64,000 nt of DNA, from contig NZ_WUQY01000004.1 of the NCBI RefSeq assembly GCF_009829085.1, positions 62,001-126,000 on the forward strand, written 5' to 3'. This document shows positions 39,521-46,884 of this stretch, piece by piece. Numbering within the stretch: the first letter of the stretch is position 1; every line of letters starts with the position of its first letter. The DNA is from Sphingobacterium bovisgrunnientis (lineage in GTDB: Bacteria; Bacteroidota; Bacteroidia; Sphingobacteriales; Sphingobacteriaceae). Made by a program: the position numbers and the translations under genes. The notes beneath the pieces are model-generated. The model had not been told where the DNA came from. It saw only the letters and a list, made by a program, of their open reading frames with translations, and did no database searches.

Positions 39521-41062
39521 TTAAATTTTTATAGCATCCACACAATTAATCCCGTCAATAGCTGCGGAAACAATTCCTCCCGCATAACCAGCACCTTCAG
39601 CACATGGATATAACCCTTTGACCTGTGGATGTTGTAAAGTTTCTTTATCTCTCGGAATGCGAATAGGCGATGAAGTGCGCGATTCAACACCGAGAAGAAT
39701 AGCTTCATTCGTATAATAGCCTTTCATTTTCTTTCCGAAAATTGGCAATGCTCCACGTAAAGCTTGATGTACAAAGTCTGGTAATACTTCATTCAAATCT
39801 ACAGAGCGTGTGCCCGGTTTGTAAGAGTTTTCGGGAAGATCACGTGAAACTCTGTTTTCTACAAAATCTACCATGCGTTGAGCCGGCGCTACTAAATTGC
39901 CACCGCCCAATTGAAATGCTTGTTGTTCAATCTGCCGTTGGAATTCTAATAAGGCAAAAGGATTTGTCGCAGCATCAGGGACATCTTCCAAATTTATTTG
40001 AATGACTGTGCCTGAATTGGCATGCGGGTTATTTCGTTTGGATGGAGACCAACCATTTACGACTATTTCATTGTGCTCCGTCGCACAAGGTGCTATAATT
40101 CCACCTGGACACATACAAAATGAAAAGACACCACGGTCATTCACTTGCTCTACCAAACTATAATAAGCTGGCGGAAGATTTTCATGACGTGTACTACAAT
40201 GGTATTGTGCTTTGTCAATGATTTCTTGCGGATGCTCAATACGTACGCCTAGAGCAAAAGGCTTTGCTTCCAATAGCCAGTTTTTGGATCGGAATAATTC
40301 ATAAATATCGCGAGCAGAGTGTCCAGTAGCTACGATAATATGTTCGGCTTCAAAAGATTTTCCATCGGCAGTTTTTACACCTGTCACTTGCCCAAATTGT
40401 TCGGTAATATCGACAACTTTCGTGTCAAAATGTACTTCCCCTCCCATTTCCAAGATGCGATTACGCATATCCTCGATGATATGCGGTAATTTATTAGTAC
40501 CGATATGTGGTCGAGCATCGATCAAAATATCTTGATCTGCACCATGCTCTACAAAAATCGAAAGCACTTTGTTGACATCACCACGTTTATTAGACCGTGT
40601 ATACAGTTTGCCATCCGAATACGTACCTGCGCCACCTTCTCCATGACAATAGTTGGATTCTGGATTGACAATGCCTTCTCTATTAATTTTCGCAAGATCA
40701 CGACGTCGTTCGCGCACAGCCTTTCCGCGTTCTACAACAATAGGTTTTAAACCGCGTTCTAGGCAACGGTATGCGGCAAACAAGCCTGCTGGTCCTGCAC
40801 CAATGATGATCACAGGTTTGCCTTCTTTTACATTTTGTAATGTGCTGCTGAAAGATTCAGAGACTGGTTCTTCGTCAATAAAAAATACCACACGTGTACG
40901 GTATAAAACTGCACGGCTTCTGGCATCTATAGATCGTTTGCGGATGTGGTAACCTTTGATTCTATGTGGCTCAACTTTTAGTTTTTGAGCACCTTGTTTT
41001 GTAATATAATTTTCATCGTAGATGAAATCTGGACTAATCGCCAGCTCAATTTCTTTTTGCAT
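39521..41062 (-). CDS. FAD-dependent dehydrogenase (COG2509 type)
   Basis: The product has 513 residues from the ATG at 41062 (MQKEIELAISPDFIYDENY); a GTG 13 codons earlier is less likely. The FAD dinucleotide-binding motif IIGAGPAGLFAAYRCLERG lies near 95, followed by VERGKAVRERRRDLAKINRE, CHGEGGAGTYSDGKLYTRSN, IIVATGHSARDIYELFRSKN, FSFCMCPGGIIAPCATEHNE and GLYPCAEGAGYAGGIVSAA. This is the family of uncharacterised FAD-dependent dehydrogenases (COG2509) present in most bacteria. The reaction is unknown; the CMCPGG cysteine pair is conserved. It is monocistronic. Confidence 0.9.
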   Translation of the reverse strand: MQKEIELAISPDFIYDENYITKQGAQKLKVEPHRIKGYHIRKRSIDARSRAVLYRTRVVFFIDEEPVSESFSSTLQNVKEGKPVIIIGAGPAGLFAAYRCLERGLKPIVVERGKAVRERRRDLAKINREGIVNPESNYCHGEGGAGTYSDGKLYTRSNKRGDVNKVLSIFVEHGADQDILIDARPHIGTNKLPHIIEDMRNRILEMGGEVHFDTKVVDITEQFGQVTGVKTADGKSFEAEHIIVATGHSARDIYELFRSKNWLLEAKPFALGVRIEHPQEIIDKAQYHCSTRHENLPPAYYSLVEQVNDRGVFSFCMCPGGIIAPCATEHNEIVVNGWSPSKRNNPHANSGTVIQINLEDVPDAATNPFALLEFQRQIEQQAFQLGGGNLVAPAQRMVDFVENRVSRDLPENSYKPGTRSVDLNEVLPDFVHQALRGALPIFGKKMKGYYTNEAILLGVESRTSSPIRIPRDKETLQHPQVKGLYPCAEGAGYAGGIVSAAIDGINCVDAIKI

Positions 41063-41222
41063 ATGTCTTACACTTGGGTATCTATCCCAAAAGATTGACA
41101 CAAAGTTACAAAAATGATGATGAATTGTCAGTATGCAGATTTTGGCATTTGCTTTGACTTTGTATTTTAGATTTTTAAAAACTTATTTGTACATTTAGAC
41201 AAACAGATTGAATTTATCACAC

Positions 41223-41801
41223 ATGAAAAAATTATTATTTGCCCTAGTTGGCTTGTTTATTACGCTTTCTTTTAGTTCTTGCGGATACAATACAATGGTA
41301 TCAAAAGATGAAAACGTGAAAGCAAAATGGGCACAAGTTGAAAACGCGTATCAACGTCGTGCAGATTTGATTCCTAATTTGGTGTCGACAGTCAAAGGTG
41401 CTGCACAACATGAGCAAGGAACATTGACAGCTGTAGTCGAAGCACGTGCTAAAGCAACTTCTGTAAGTGTAAATCCTGATGATTTGTCTGATGAGTCTAT
41501 TGCTAAATTTCAGCAATCACAAGATGCGTTATCGCAGTCTATAGGTCGTTTGTTAGTAAGCGTAGAAGCATACCCTGATTTAAAAGCAAATTCTAATTTC
41601 CAAGAGTTGCAAGCGCAATTAGAAGGAACGGAAAACCGTATTTCAGTAGAACGAAGAACCTATAATGAGGCTGTTCAAGACTTCAATACGACTGTTCGTA
41701 GCTTCCCTAACAATATAATGGCGGGTATTTTTGGCTTTAAAGCAAAAGGTACTTTCCAAGCGGCAGAAGGTTCAGATAAAGCTCCTACAGTTTCATTCTA
41801 G
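41223..41801 (+). CDS. LemA family lipoprotein
   Basis: The product has 192 residues from the ATG at 41223. The signal ends at a lipobox-like SFSSCGYN. The LemA domain follows: NVKAKWAQVENAYQRRADLI, PNLVSTVKGAAQHEQGTLTA, RLLVSVEAYPDLKANSNF and LEGTENRISVERRTYNEAVQ, near the C-terminus FNTTVRSFPNNIMAGIFGFK. LemA proteins are helical, envelope-located and of uncertain role. The arrangement lemA-TPM-TPM is common, which supports a shared function. The adjacent gene starts 80 bases later. Confidence 0.93.
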   Translation: MKKLLFALVGLFITLSFSSCGYNTMVSKDENVKAKWAQVENAYQRRADLIPNLVSTVKGAAQHEQGTLTAVVEARAKATSVSVNPDDLSDESIAKFQQSQDALSQSIGRLLVSVEAYPDLKANSNFQELQAQLEGTENRISVERRTYNEAVQDFNTTVRSFPNNIMAGIFGFKAKGTFQAAEGSDKAPTVSF

Positions 41802-41881
41802 ACTTTTTAATCCATTGTATATTAAGATGAATATTGGAGTTATATATAGTCCAGTATTCATCTTTTATTTTTAGTAATGAT

Positions 41882-42316
41882 ATGGCTATTTTAAATTCAG
41901 ATGAGCAAGAGCGCGTGGTGCACGCAGTAAGTGTTGCGGAGAATATGACTTCTGGTGAAATCCGCGTTGTCGTAGAAAATGTAGTTGGAAATAATCTTAC
42001 TGCAATTCAGAAGGCAGAAAAATACTTTTTCGAACTCAATATGCATAAGACGTTACGCCGCAATGGCGTGTTAGTATACTTGGCTGTTGCAGATCATCAA
42101 TTCGCTATTATTGGTGATGCAGGTATTAATGCTAAAGTACCAAGTGACTTTTGGGAAAATACAAAAAACAAAATGTTAGCACATTTTAAAGTTGGTGATT
42201 TTGCATCGGGATTGGTAGAAGGCATTCATGATGCAGGAGAGCAATTGCACCAATTTTTTCCGCGTCAAGAAGACGACGTGAACGAATTACCAAACGACAT
42301 TCATTTTGGTCATTAA
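41882..42316 (+). CDS. TPM-domain protein, cytoplasmic type
   Basis: A 144-residue protein from the ATG at 41882 (MAILNSDEQERVVHAVSVAE), with no signal peptide; the longer open frame uses TTG. The TPM_phosphatase-type domain is seen in TSGEIRVVVENVVGNN, YFFELNMHKTLRRNGVLVYL and HQFAIIGDAGINAKVPSDFW, ending at VEGIHDAGEQLHQFFP. Relatives accompany LemA; some bind TPM repair factors in plants, but the bacterial role is unknown. It is the middle gene of lemA-TPM-TPM. Confidence 0.87.
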   Translation: MAILNSDEQERVVHAVSVAENMTSGEIRVVVENVVGNNLTAIQKAEKYFFELNMHKTLRRNGVLVYLAVADHQFAIIGDAGINAKVPSDFWENTKNKMLAHFKVGDFASGLVEGIHDAGEQLHQFFPRQEDDVNELPNDIHFGH

Positions 42317-42326
42317 TATTGATTCT

Positions 42327-43151
42327 ATGATTTCTCTAAAGAAAAATAAAATTTTACCTTCCTTATTTTTTACAGCTCTATTGTTCATTAGCGCAATTAC
42401 GACGCTATTCGGACAAGATTTGCCGCCTGTATCTCGTACGATTGTTTCGGATTTTACCAATACATTATCCTCATCACAACGAGATGCTTTAGAACGTAAG
42501 TTGGTTGCATTTAATGATACGACATCGACTCAAATCGCAGTGGTATTGGTAAATAGTACGGATGGCTATGATGTATCTGACTATGCGGTTCGCTTAGCTA
42601 AAAAATGGGGTATAGGTGATGCCAAATACAACAATGGAGTCCTATTGTTGGCTGCTATTGGTGATCGAGCAGTAACTATTCAGACGGGGTATGGTGTTGA
42701 AGGAGCATTGCCAGATGCAATTGCGTACCGAATTATTGAGAACGATATCAAACCAGCTTTTAGATCTGGTGATTATTACGCTGGATTGGATAATGCAACA
42801 AACTCCATTATTTCTTACACCAAAGGTGAATATAAAGCTGAAAAAAGGTCTTCTAAATCTTCTGATGGTGGTGGGGGCATTAGCGGAATTTTTGTTATAG
42901 TGGTCATCGTTATAATCTTTGCTTTGATATCAAAGGGTGGAGGCGGCAATAATAGAGGTGGTAAAGTGATTAATGGCAAAGGCTCAAATGATCTATTCTG
43001 GTGGATGCTACTGAGTGGCCTAGGTGGTGGCGGAAATTCCCGTGGCGGCGGCGGTGGTTTTGGCGGTTTCGGTGGCGGAGGTTCTGGAGGTGGCTTCGGA
43101 GGTTTCGGAGGAGGTGATTTTGGCGGTGGTGGCGCAAGCGGACGCTGGTAA
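42327..43151 (+). CDS. TPM-domain membrane protein with glycine-rich tail
   Basis: The product has 274 residues from the ATG at 42327. A signal peptide (about 1-30) leads to an extracytoplasmic TPM domain (RTIVSDFTNTLSSSQRDALE, STQIAVVLVNSTDGYDVSDY, VTIQTGYGVEGALPDAIAYR), a membrane segment near 195-212 (GIFVIVVIVIIFALIS), and a low-complexity tail made almost only of Gly, Phe, Ser and Asp (GGFGGFGGGGSGGGFGGF), closing with ASGRW. This YgcG-like layout is typical for the LemA partner. The start is 10 bases after the previous stop, so the three genes form an operon. Confidence 0.9.
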   Translation: MISLKKNKILPSLFFTALLFISAITTLFGQDLPPVSRTIVSDFTNTLSSSQRDALERKLVAFNDTTSTQIAVVLVNSTDGYDVSDYAVRLAKKWGIGDAKYNNGVLLLAAIGDRAVTIQTGYGVEGALPDAIAYRIIENDIKPAFRSGDYYAGLDNATNSIISYTKGEYKAEKRSSKSSDGGGGISGIFVIVVIVIIFALISKGGGGNNRGGKVINGKGSNDLFWWMLLSGLGGGGNSRGGGGGFGGFGGGGSGGGFGGFGGGDFGGGGASGRW

Positions 43152-43206
43152 CTGTTAATTGGTGTTAAAAATTCGTAAAAGGAAAATAATTAATCAGTAT
43201 AAAATC

Positions 43207-43214
43207 TATATTTG
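43207..43214 (+). promoter_or_regulatory. -7 box TATATTTG upstream of the DUF4369/TlpA gene
   Basis: TATATTTG fits TAnnTTTG and lies 25 bases before the ATG at 43240. Confidence 0.45.
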
Positions 43215-43239
43215 ATAGATAACTAAGATACAAGATTAG

Positions 43240-44361
43240 ATGAAGAATATTTTATTTGCAATGCTAGTGGGGGTACCTGCATTGTCATTTGCTCAAGAAG
43301 ATTATACAGTTAAAGGTAAAATAGGTGCACATAATGCACCAGCTAAGGTGTATTTACAATATGTAGATGGTGCTGCACGAAAATTAGATTCTGCGGAAGT
43401 TAAGAATGGACAGTTTACATTAAATGGTACGGTATCGGCTCCTGTTGAAGCCTATGTAATTCTTTCGCCAGAAGGTAAAAGCCTTCGTGAGTTGAGCAAT
43501 CCAGATTTTGGAAGCCTTTATTTATCAAAAGGCGTAATCAATTTAGAAGGTGAAACCTTAAAAGCTGCAAAATTATCAGGTAACTCTGTTAATGAGGAAT
43601 ATGTGAAATTCAAAAGTTTAACAAAAGATACAGAGCAAGCTATAGATGTTGTAAACCAAGAATATTATAACGCGACAGATGAACAAAAGAACGATGAAAA
43701 CTTTGTGAATGCTTTGCGTGAAAAAATTGGACCATTGTACGAAAAACTTGAAGCGTCACAACAGGAATATTTAACAACATCTAAAAGCATTATTGCACTT
43801 AATATAATTGAGGAAAACCTTAGCGCAGAAAATGTTATAGAATATGAAGGCTATTTCAAAAGTTTTCCATCAGATTTGCAAAATAGCGCAAAAGGAAAAT
43901 CTATCACGGAGAAAATGAGTAACTTAAGAAGTGTAGCCATCGGTGCTGTAGCTCCTGATTTTACATTGCCTACTCCAGATGGTAAAGAAATTTCGTTGTC
44001 TTCGTTAAAAGGGCAATATGTGTTGGTTGATTTTTGGGCATCATGGTGCGGACCTTGTCGTCAAGAAAATCCAAATGTTGTAGCAGCATACAATAAATTC
44101 AAAGACAAAGGTTTTACGATTCTAGGCGTATCTTTGGATTACCCAGGTAAAAAAGACGATTGGGTAAAAGCTATTGAAGATGATCAATTAGAACAATGGG
44201 CAAATGTTTCTGAATTGAAAGGTTGGCAATCGGAAGTTGTGAAGTTGTACTCATTACGCAGTATTCCTCAAAACTTTTTATTAGATAAAGAGGGCAAAAT
44301 TGTGGCGTCAAATTTAAGAGGCGAGGCGCTGGAAGATAAACTTGCCGAGCTATTGAATTAG
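43240..44361 (+). CDS. DUF4369-TlpA thiol-disulfide oxidoreductase
   Basis: The 373-residue protein has a signal peptide (about 1-18), an N-terminal DUF4369 beta-sandwich (YTVKGKIGAHNAPAKVYLQY, DGAARKLDSAEVKNGQFTLN), a helical linker (about 130-225), and a C-terminal TlpA-like thioredoxin domain. The active site is W-C270-G-P-C273 in DFWASWCGPCRQENPNVVAA, with the cis-proline segment SIPQNFLLDKEGKIV. It should act as an exported reductant. It is followed, after a terminator, by a divergent paralogue at 44442 that lacks both cysteines. Confidence 0.92.
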   Translation: MKNILFAMLVGVPALSFAQEDYTVKGKIGAHNAPAKVYLQYVDGAARKLDSAEVKNGQFTLNGTVSAPVEAYVILSPEGKSLRELSNPDFGSLYLSKGVINLEGETLKAAKLSGNSVNEEYVKFKSLTKDTEQAIDVVNQEYYNATDEQKNDENFVNALREKIGPLYEKLEASQQEYLTTSKSIIALNIIEENLSAENVIEYEGYFKSFPSDLQNSAKGKSITEKMSNLRSVAIGAVAPDFTLPTPDGKEISLSSLKGQYVLVDFWASWCGPCRQENPNVVAAYNKFKDKGFTILGVSLDYPGKKDDWVKAIEDDQLEQWANVSELKGWQSEVVKLYSLRSIPQNFLLDKEGKIVASNLRGEALEDKLAELLN

Positions 44362-44386
44362 TATTGTATTTCAATATATCATAAAG

Positions 44387-44415
44387 GACCTTGATTTCTA
44401 ATCAAGGTCTTTTTT
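44387..44415 (+). terminator. Terminator between the two TlpA-like genes
   Basis: A 9-bp stem (GACCTTGAT / ATCAAGGTC) with a 5-base loop is followed by eight T, so the two paralogues are probably transcribed separately. Confidence 0.8.
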
Positions 44416-44441
44416 TGTATATTTAATATAAATGTATCATT

Positions 44442-45533
44442 ATGAGGGAAATACTTTTTATTCTACTATGTTTTCCAACATTAACATTTGGGCAGGAAAA
44501 ATATCATATTATTGGTGAGATTGATCAGTTGAAAGACTATAAAATAGTTTATCTGGAATATGGTTTAATTGGCGAAGAGGAGATAGATTCGGCTATAGTT
44601 GTGGATGGAAAATTTGAATTTAAAGGTGAGGTCACCCAACCAACTTATGCACAAATCACAATTAGAAATAATAAGGTTTGGGATGGTCTGCCGCAATATA
44701 TGGAGTTATTCTTGTGTTCGGGTAATACTTATATTGAAGGTGAGAAATTAGATTCTAAAATCTTGAAGGGAAATGAATTGAATGAAACTTTTGCTAAGTA
44801 TAAGAAAGAGTTAGAGCCGTTGCAAAAGTGGAGAAGAAAAGAAAATGTTTTTGCAAAGGAAAATCATGATATAGTAACTAAAGGACTTGATGATGAACGT
44901 GCATTTGACTATTCATTTTTAAATTCTAATCCCTTAAATTATTTATCATTTAATTTAATGCAGAGATTATTGTCAGAAGAGACTGTGTTAGAATTTGAGG
45001 CGAAGTATGAAAAACTAAATCATTTAAATATAAGCGAAAAGCATAGAACTTTATTCGAAGATCGACTTAAACGATATAAAAAAAGAGCAATTGGGCAAGA
45101 AGCTATTGATTTTTCGTTTCAATCAGTAGATGGTGAAATTTTAAAACTATCAGATCTCAAAGGTAAGTTGGTTTTAATTCGATTTTGGGATGCAGCAGCA
45201 AATGGATGGAAGGACAAAGGTAACTTGAAAGAAGTTGACAGATTATTAGAAGAACATCAAATGTTGGATTTTGTAATACTTCGTATTTCGCTTCTTGTAG
45301 ATAATAAAAACTTAAATTGGAAAAAAATGGTTCAGGAAAACACATTGAAATATGTCAGAGATGTTTGCTTGGATAGTGAAAATAGAAAATTAGTAATCGA
45401 TAAATATGCTAAATATGTGAATGGGTATAGTGTTGATGATATGTTTAGTAGTTTTTTAATAGATCAAGAAGGTAAAATAATAATGGCGGGTGTAGGAGTG
45501 AAGAAATTAGATAATTATCTAAAAAAGTTGTAA
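44442..45533 (+). CDS. DUF4369-TlpA paralogue lacking the redox cysteines
   Basis: This 363-residue protein has the same architecture as its upstream neighbour: signal peptide (about 1-17), DUF4369 (IIGEIDQLKDYKIVYLEYGL, DSAIVVDGKFEFKGEV), helical linker and a thioredoxin-like domain (AIGQEAIDFSFQSVDGEILK). The active-site stretch reads LIRFWDAAANGWKDKGNLKE: aligned with WASWCGPC it has Ala253 and Trp256 where the cysteines should be. The cis-proline segment (IPQNFLLD in the neighbour) is DMFSSFLID here. It thus cannot be a dithiol oxidoreductase, but the frame is intact, so a binding or structural role is possible. It is more AT-rich than its neighbour and seems to lack a -7 box. Confidence 0.85.
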   Translation: MREILFILLCFPTLTFGQEKYHIIGEIDQLKDYKIVYLEYGLIGEEEIDSAIVVDGKFEFKGEVTQPTYAQITIRNNKVWDGLPQYMELFLCSGNTYIEGEKLDSKILKGNELNETFAKYKKELEPLQKWRRKENVFAKENHDIVTKGLDDERAFDYSFLNSNPLNYLSFNLMQRLLSEETVLEFEAKYEKLNHLNISEKHRTLFEDRLKRYKKRAIGQEAIDFSFQSVDGEILKLSDLKGKLVLIRFWDAAANGWKDKGNLKEVDRLLEEHQMLDFVILRISLLVDNKNLNWKKMVQENTLKYVRDVCLDSENRKLVIDKYAKYVNGYSVDDMFSSFLIDQEGKIIMAGVGVKKLDNYLKKL

Positions 45534-45570
45534 TCTACCTAATACTTACCGCTAAGCATTAGGTAGATTA
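45531..45570. terminator. Bidirectional terminator
   Basis: A perfect 13-bp stem (TAATCTACCTAAT / ATTAGGTAGATTA) is extended inside by CTTA/TAAG. It includes the stop codon of the upstream gene and serves the converging gene at 45576. Confidence 0.85.
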
Positions 45571-45575
45571 TAAAA

Positions 45576-46760
45576 TTATATTTTACCAATTGCTTGTTCC
45601 CAGTCGGCAATAATGTCATCAATATGTTCAATACCTACAGAAATACGCAACATACCTAATGTGATGCCTGAGATTTTTTTCTGTGTCGAAGAATGATGCG
45701 ATCCCCACATACTCGCTGGATGTACTACCAACGATTCTACCCCACCAAGGCTAGCTGCATTCGCAAATAATTGCAAATTGTTCAATATTGTTTGCGCATT
45801 TTTAAATTCATCTGATTCGTCTTTTCCAGCGACTTCAATGCACAACATACCTGTATGACCTTTTAGCTGTTTTGCGGCTAACTCATGTTGAGGATGCGAT
45901 TTCAAACCTGTATACGACACTTTCTTGATAGCTGGATTTTTTTCTAGCCATTCGGCTAATGCCAAAGCATTTGCATTGATTTGATGTACGCGAAGTGACA
46001 GCGTTTTCAACCCACGCAATAATAACCAAGAATCAAAAGGACTTAAGCTGGCACCTAACGTGATTGAACGTCTCCAAGCTTTGACAATAAATTCTTTGCT
46101 TCCGCAAATGACACCAGCCGTCAAATCGGAGTGACCACCCAAATATTTTGTAGCACTATGTAAGATCACATCTATACCAAATTCTGAAGGCACCTGATTA
46201 ATCGGTGATGCAAATGTATTATCTACCATCGTCAAAATGCCTTTATCCTTACCTAGCTTTCCAACAAATTCTAAGTCTGTAATATCTAAATTCGGATTGG
46301 AAGGAGTTTCCAAGTAAATCAATTTTGTATTTGGTTGAATCGCATCTACAAATGCCTGATTATTGGTTTGATCTACGTGAGTTATCGTTATCCCGTATTC
46401 CGAAAGAAATTCCTTTAGAAAAAGCATAGCACCCGAATAATGTGCATTCTGTGCAACGATGTGATCTCCTGCTTTCACAACAGCCAAGATAGCCGTGCTA
46501 ATTGCTGCCATGCCCGTTGCTAGTACCAATGCATCTTCTGTCTTCTCCAACTTAGCTATAACAGCAGCTACCTGGCTATTCGTTGGATTACCGTGCCTAT
46601 GGTAGAATTCAGGATGTTTTGGTTCAGTTGCTGCTGCAATATATTCCTGTGGATCTTGGTCTGCAAAATAAGTAGAAGTTTGATATATAGGAGCTACTAC
46701 AGCTTTTGTTTTGTTAAATTCTTCGCCAGTATGTATCAAGTTTGTTTCGATCTGTCTCAT
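45576..46760 (-). CDS. Trans-sulfuration PLP enzyme (cystathionine gamma-synthase/lyase type)
   Basis: The product has 394 residues from the ATG at 46760 (MRQIETNLIHTGEEFNKTK); the open frame upstream runs into the promoter and the divergent gene. Cys/Met metabolism family blocks are VAPIYQTSTYF, YHRHGNPTNSQVAAVIAKLE, YLETPSNPNLDITDL, MVDNTFASPINQVPSEFG and the PLP lysine in HSATKYLGGHSDLTAGVICG, plus SLGGVESLVVHPASMWGSHH. It acts in cystathionine formation or cleavage, between cysteine/homocysteine and methionine. Sequence alone does not separate synthase from lyase. asd, which makes the homoserine precursor, is 3 kb away, but on its own transcript. Confidence 0.92.
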   Translation of the reverse strand: MRQIETNLIHTGEEFNKTKAVVAPIYQTSTYFADQDPQEYIAAATEPKHPEFYHRHGNPTNSQVAAVIAKLEKTEDALVLATGMAAISTAILAVVKAGDHIVAQNAHYSGAMLFLKEFLSEYGITITHVDQTNNQAFVDAIQPNTKLIYLETPSNPNLDITDLEFVGKLGKDKGILTMVDNTFASPINQVPSEFGIDVILHSATKYLGGHSDLTAGVICGSKEFIVKAWRRSITLGASLSPFDSWLLLRGLKTLSLRVHQINANALALAEWLEKNPAIKKVSYTGLKSHPQHELAAKQLKGHTGMLCIEVAGKDESDEFKNAQTILNNLQLFANAASLGGVESLVVHPASMWGSHHSSTQKKISGITLGMLRISVGIEHIDDIIADWEQAIGKI

Positions 46761-46780
46761 CTTTATATAGGTCTTTTTTC

Positions 46781-46788
46781 CAAAGCTA
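46781..46788 (-). promoter_or_regulatory. -7 box TAGCTTTG upstream of the trans-sulfuration gene
   Basis: The minus strand reads TAGCTTTG, matching TAnnTTTG, 20 bases before the ATG at 46760. This also supports that start over the longer frame. Confidence 0.45.
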
Positions 46789-46884
46789 ACAAAATATCTA
46801 TTAATTTGATAGGGTATTTTCAACAGATGTTCATTCCACTTTGTAGCGGATTTATTTCTATATTGCGTATACCTTAATAGCATT

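Noticed and set aside
43080..43150. Glycine-rich repeats at the end of the TPM gene as a separate repeat element
   Set aside because: A low-complexity Gly/Phe tail is the normal ending of YgcG-like TPM proteins and needs no other explanation.
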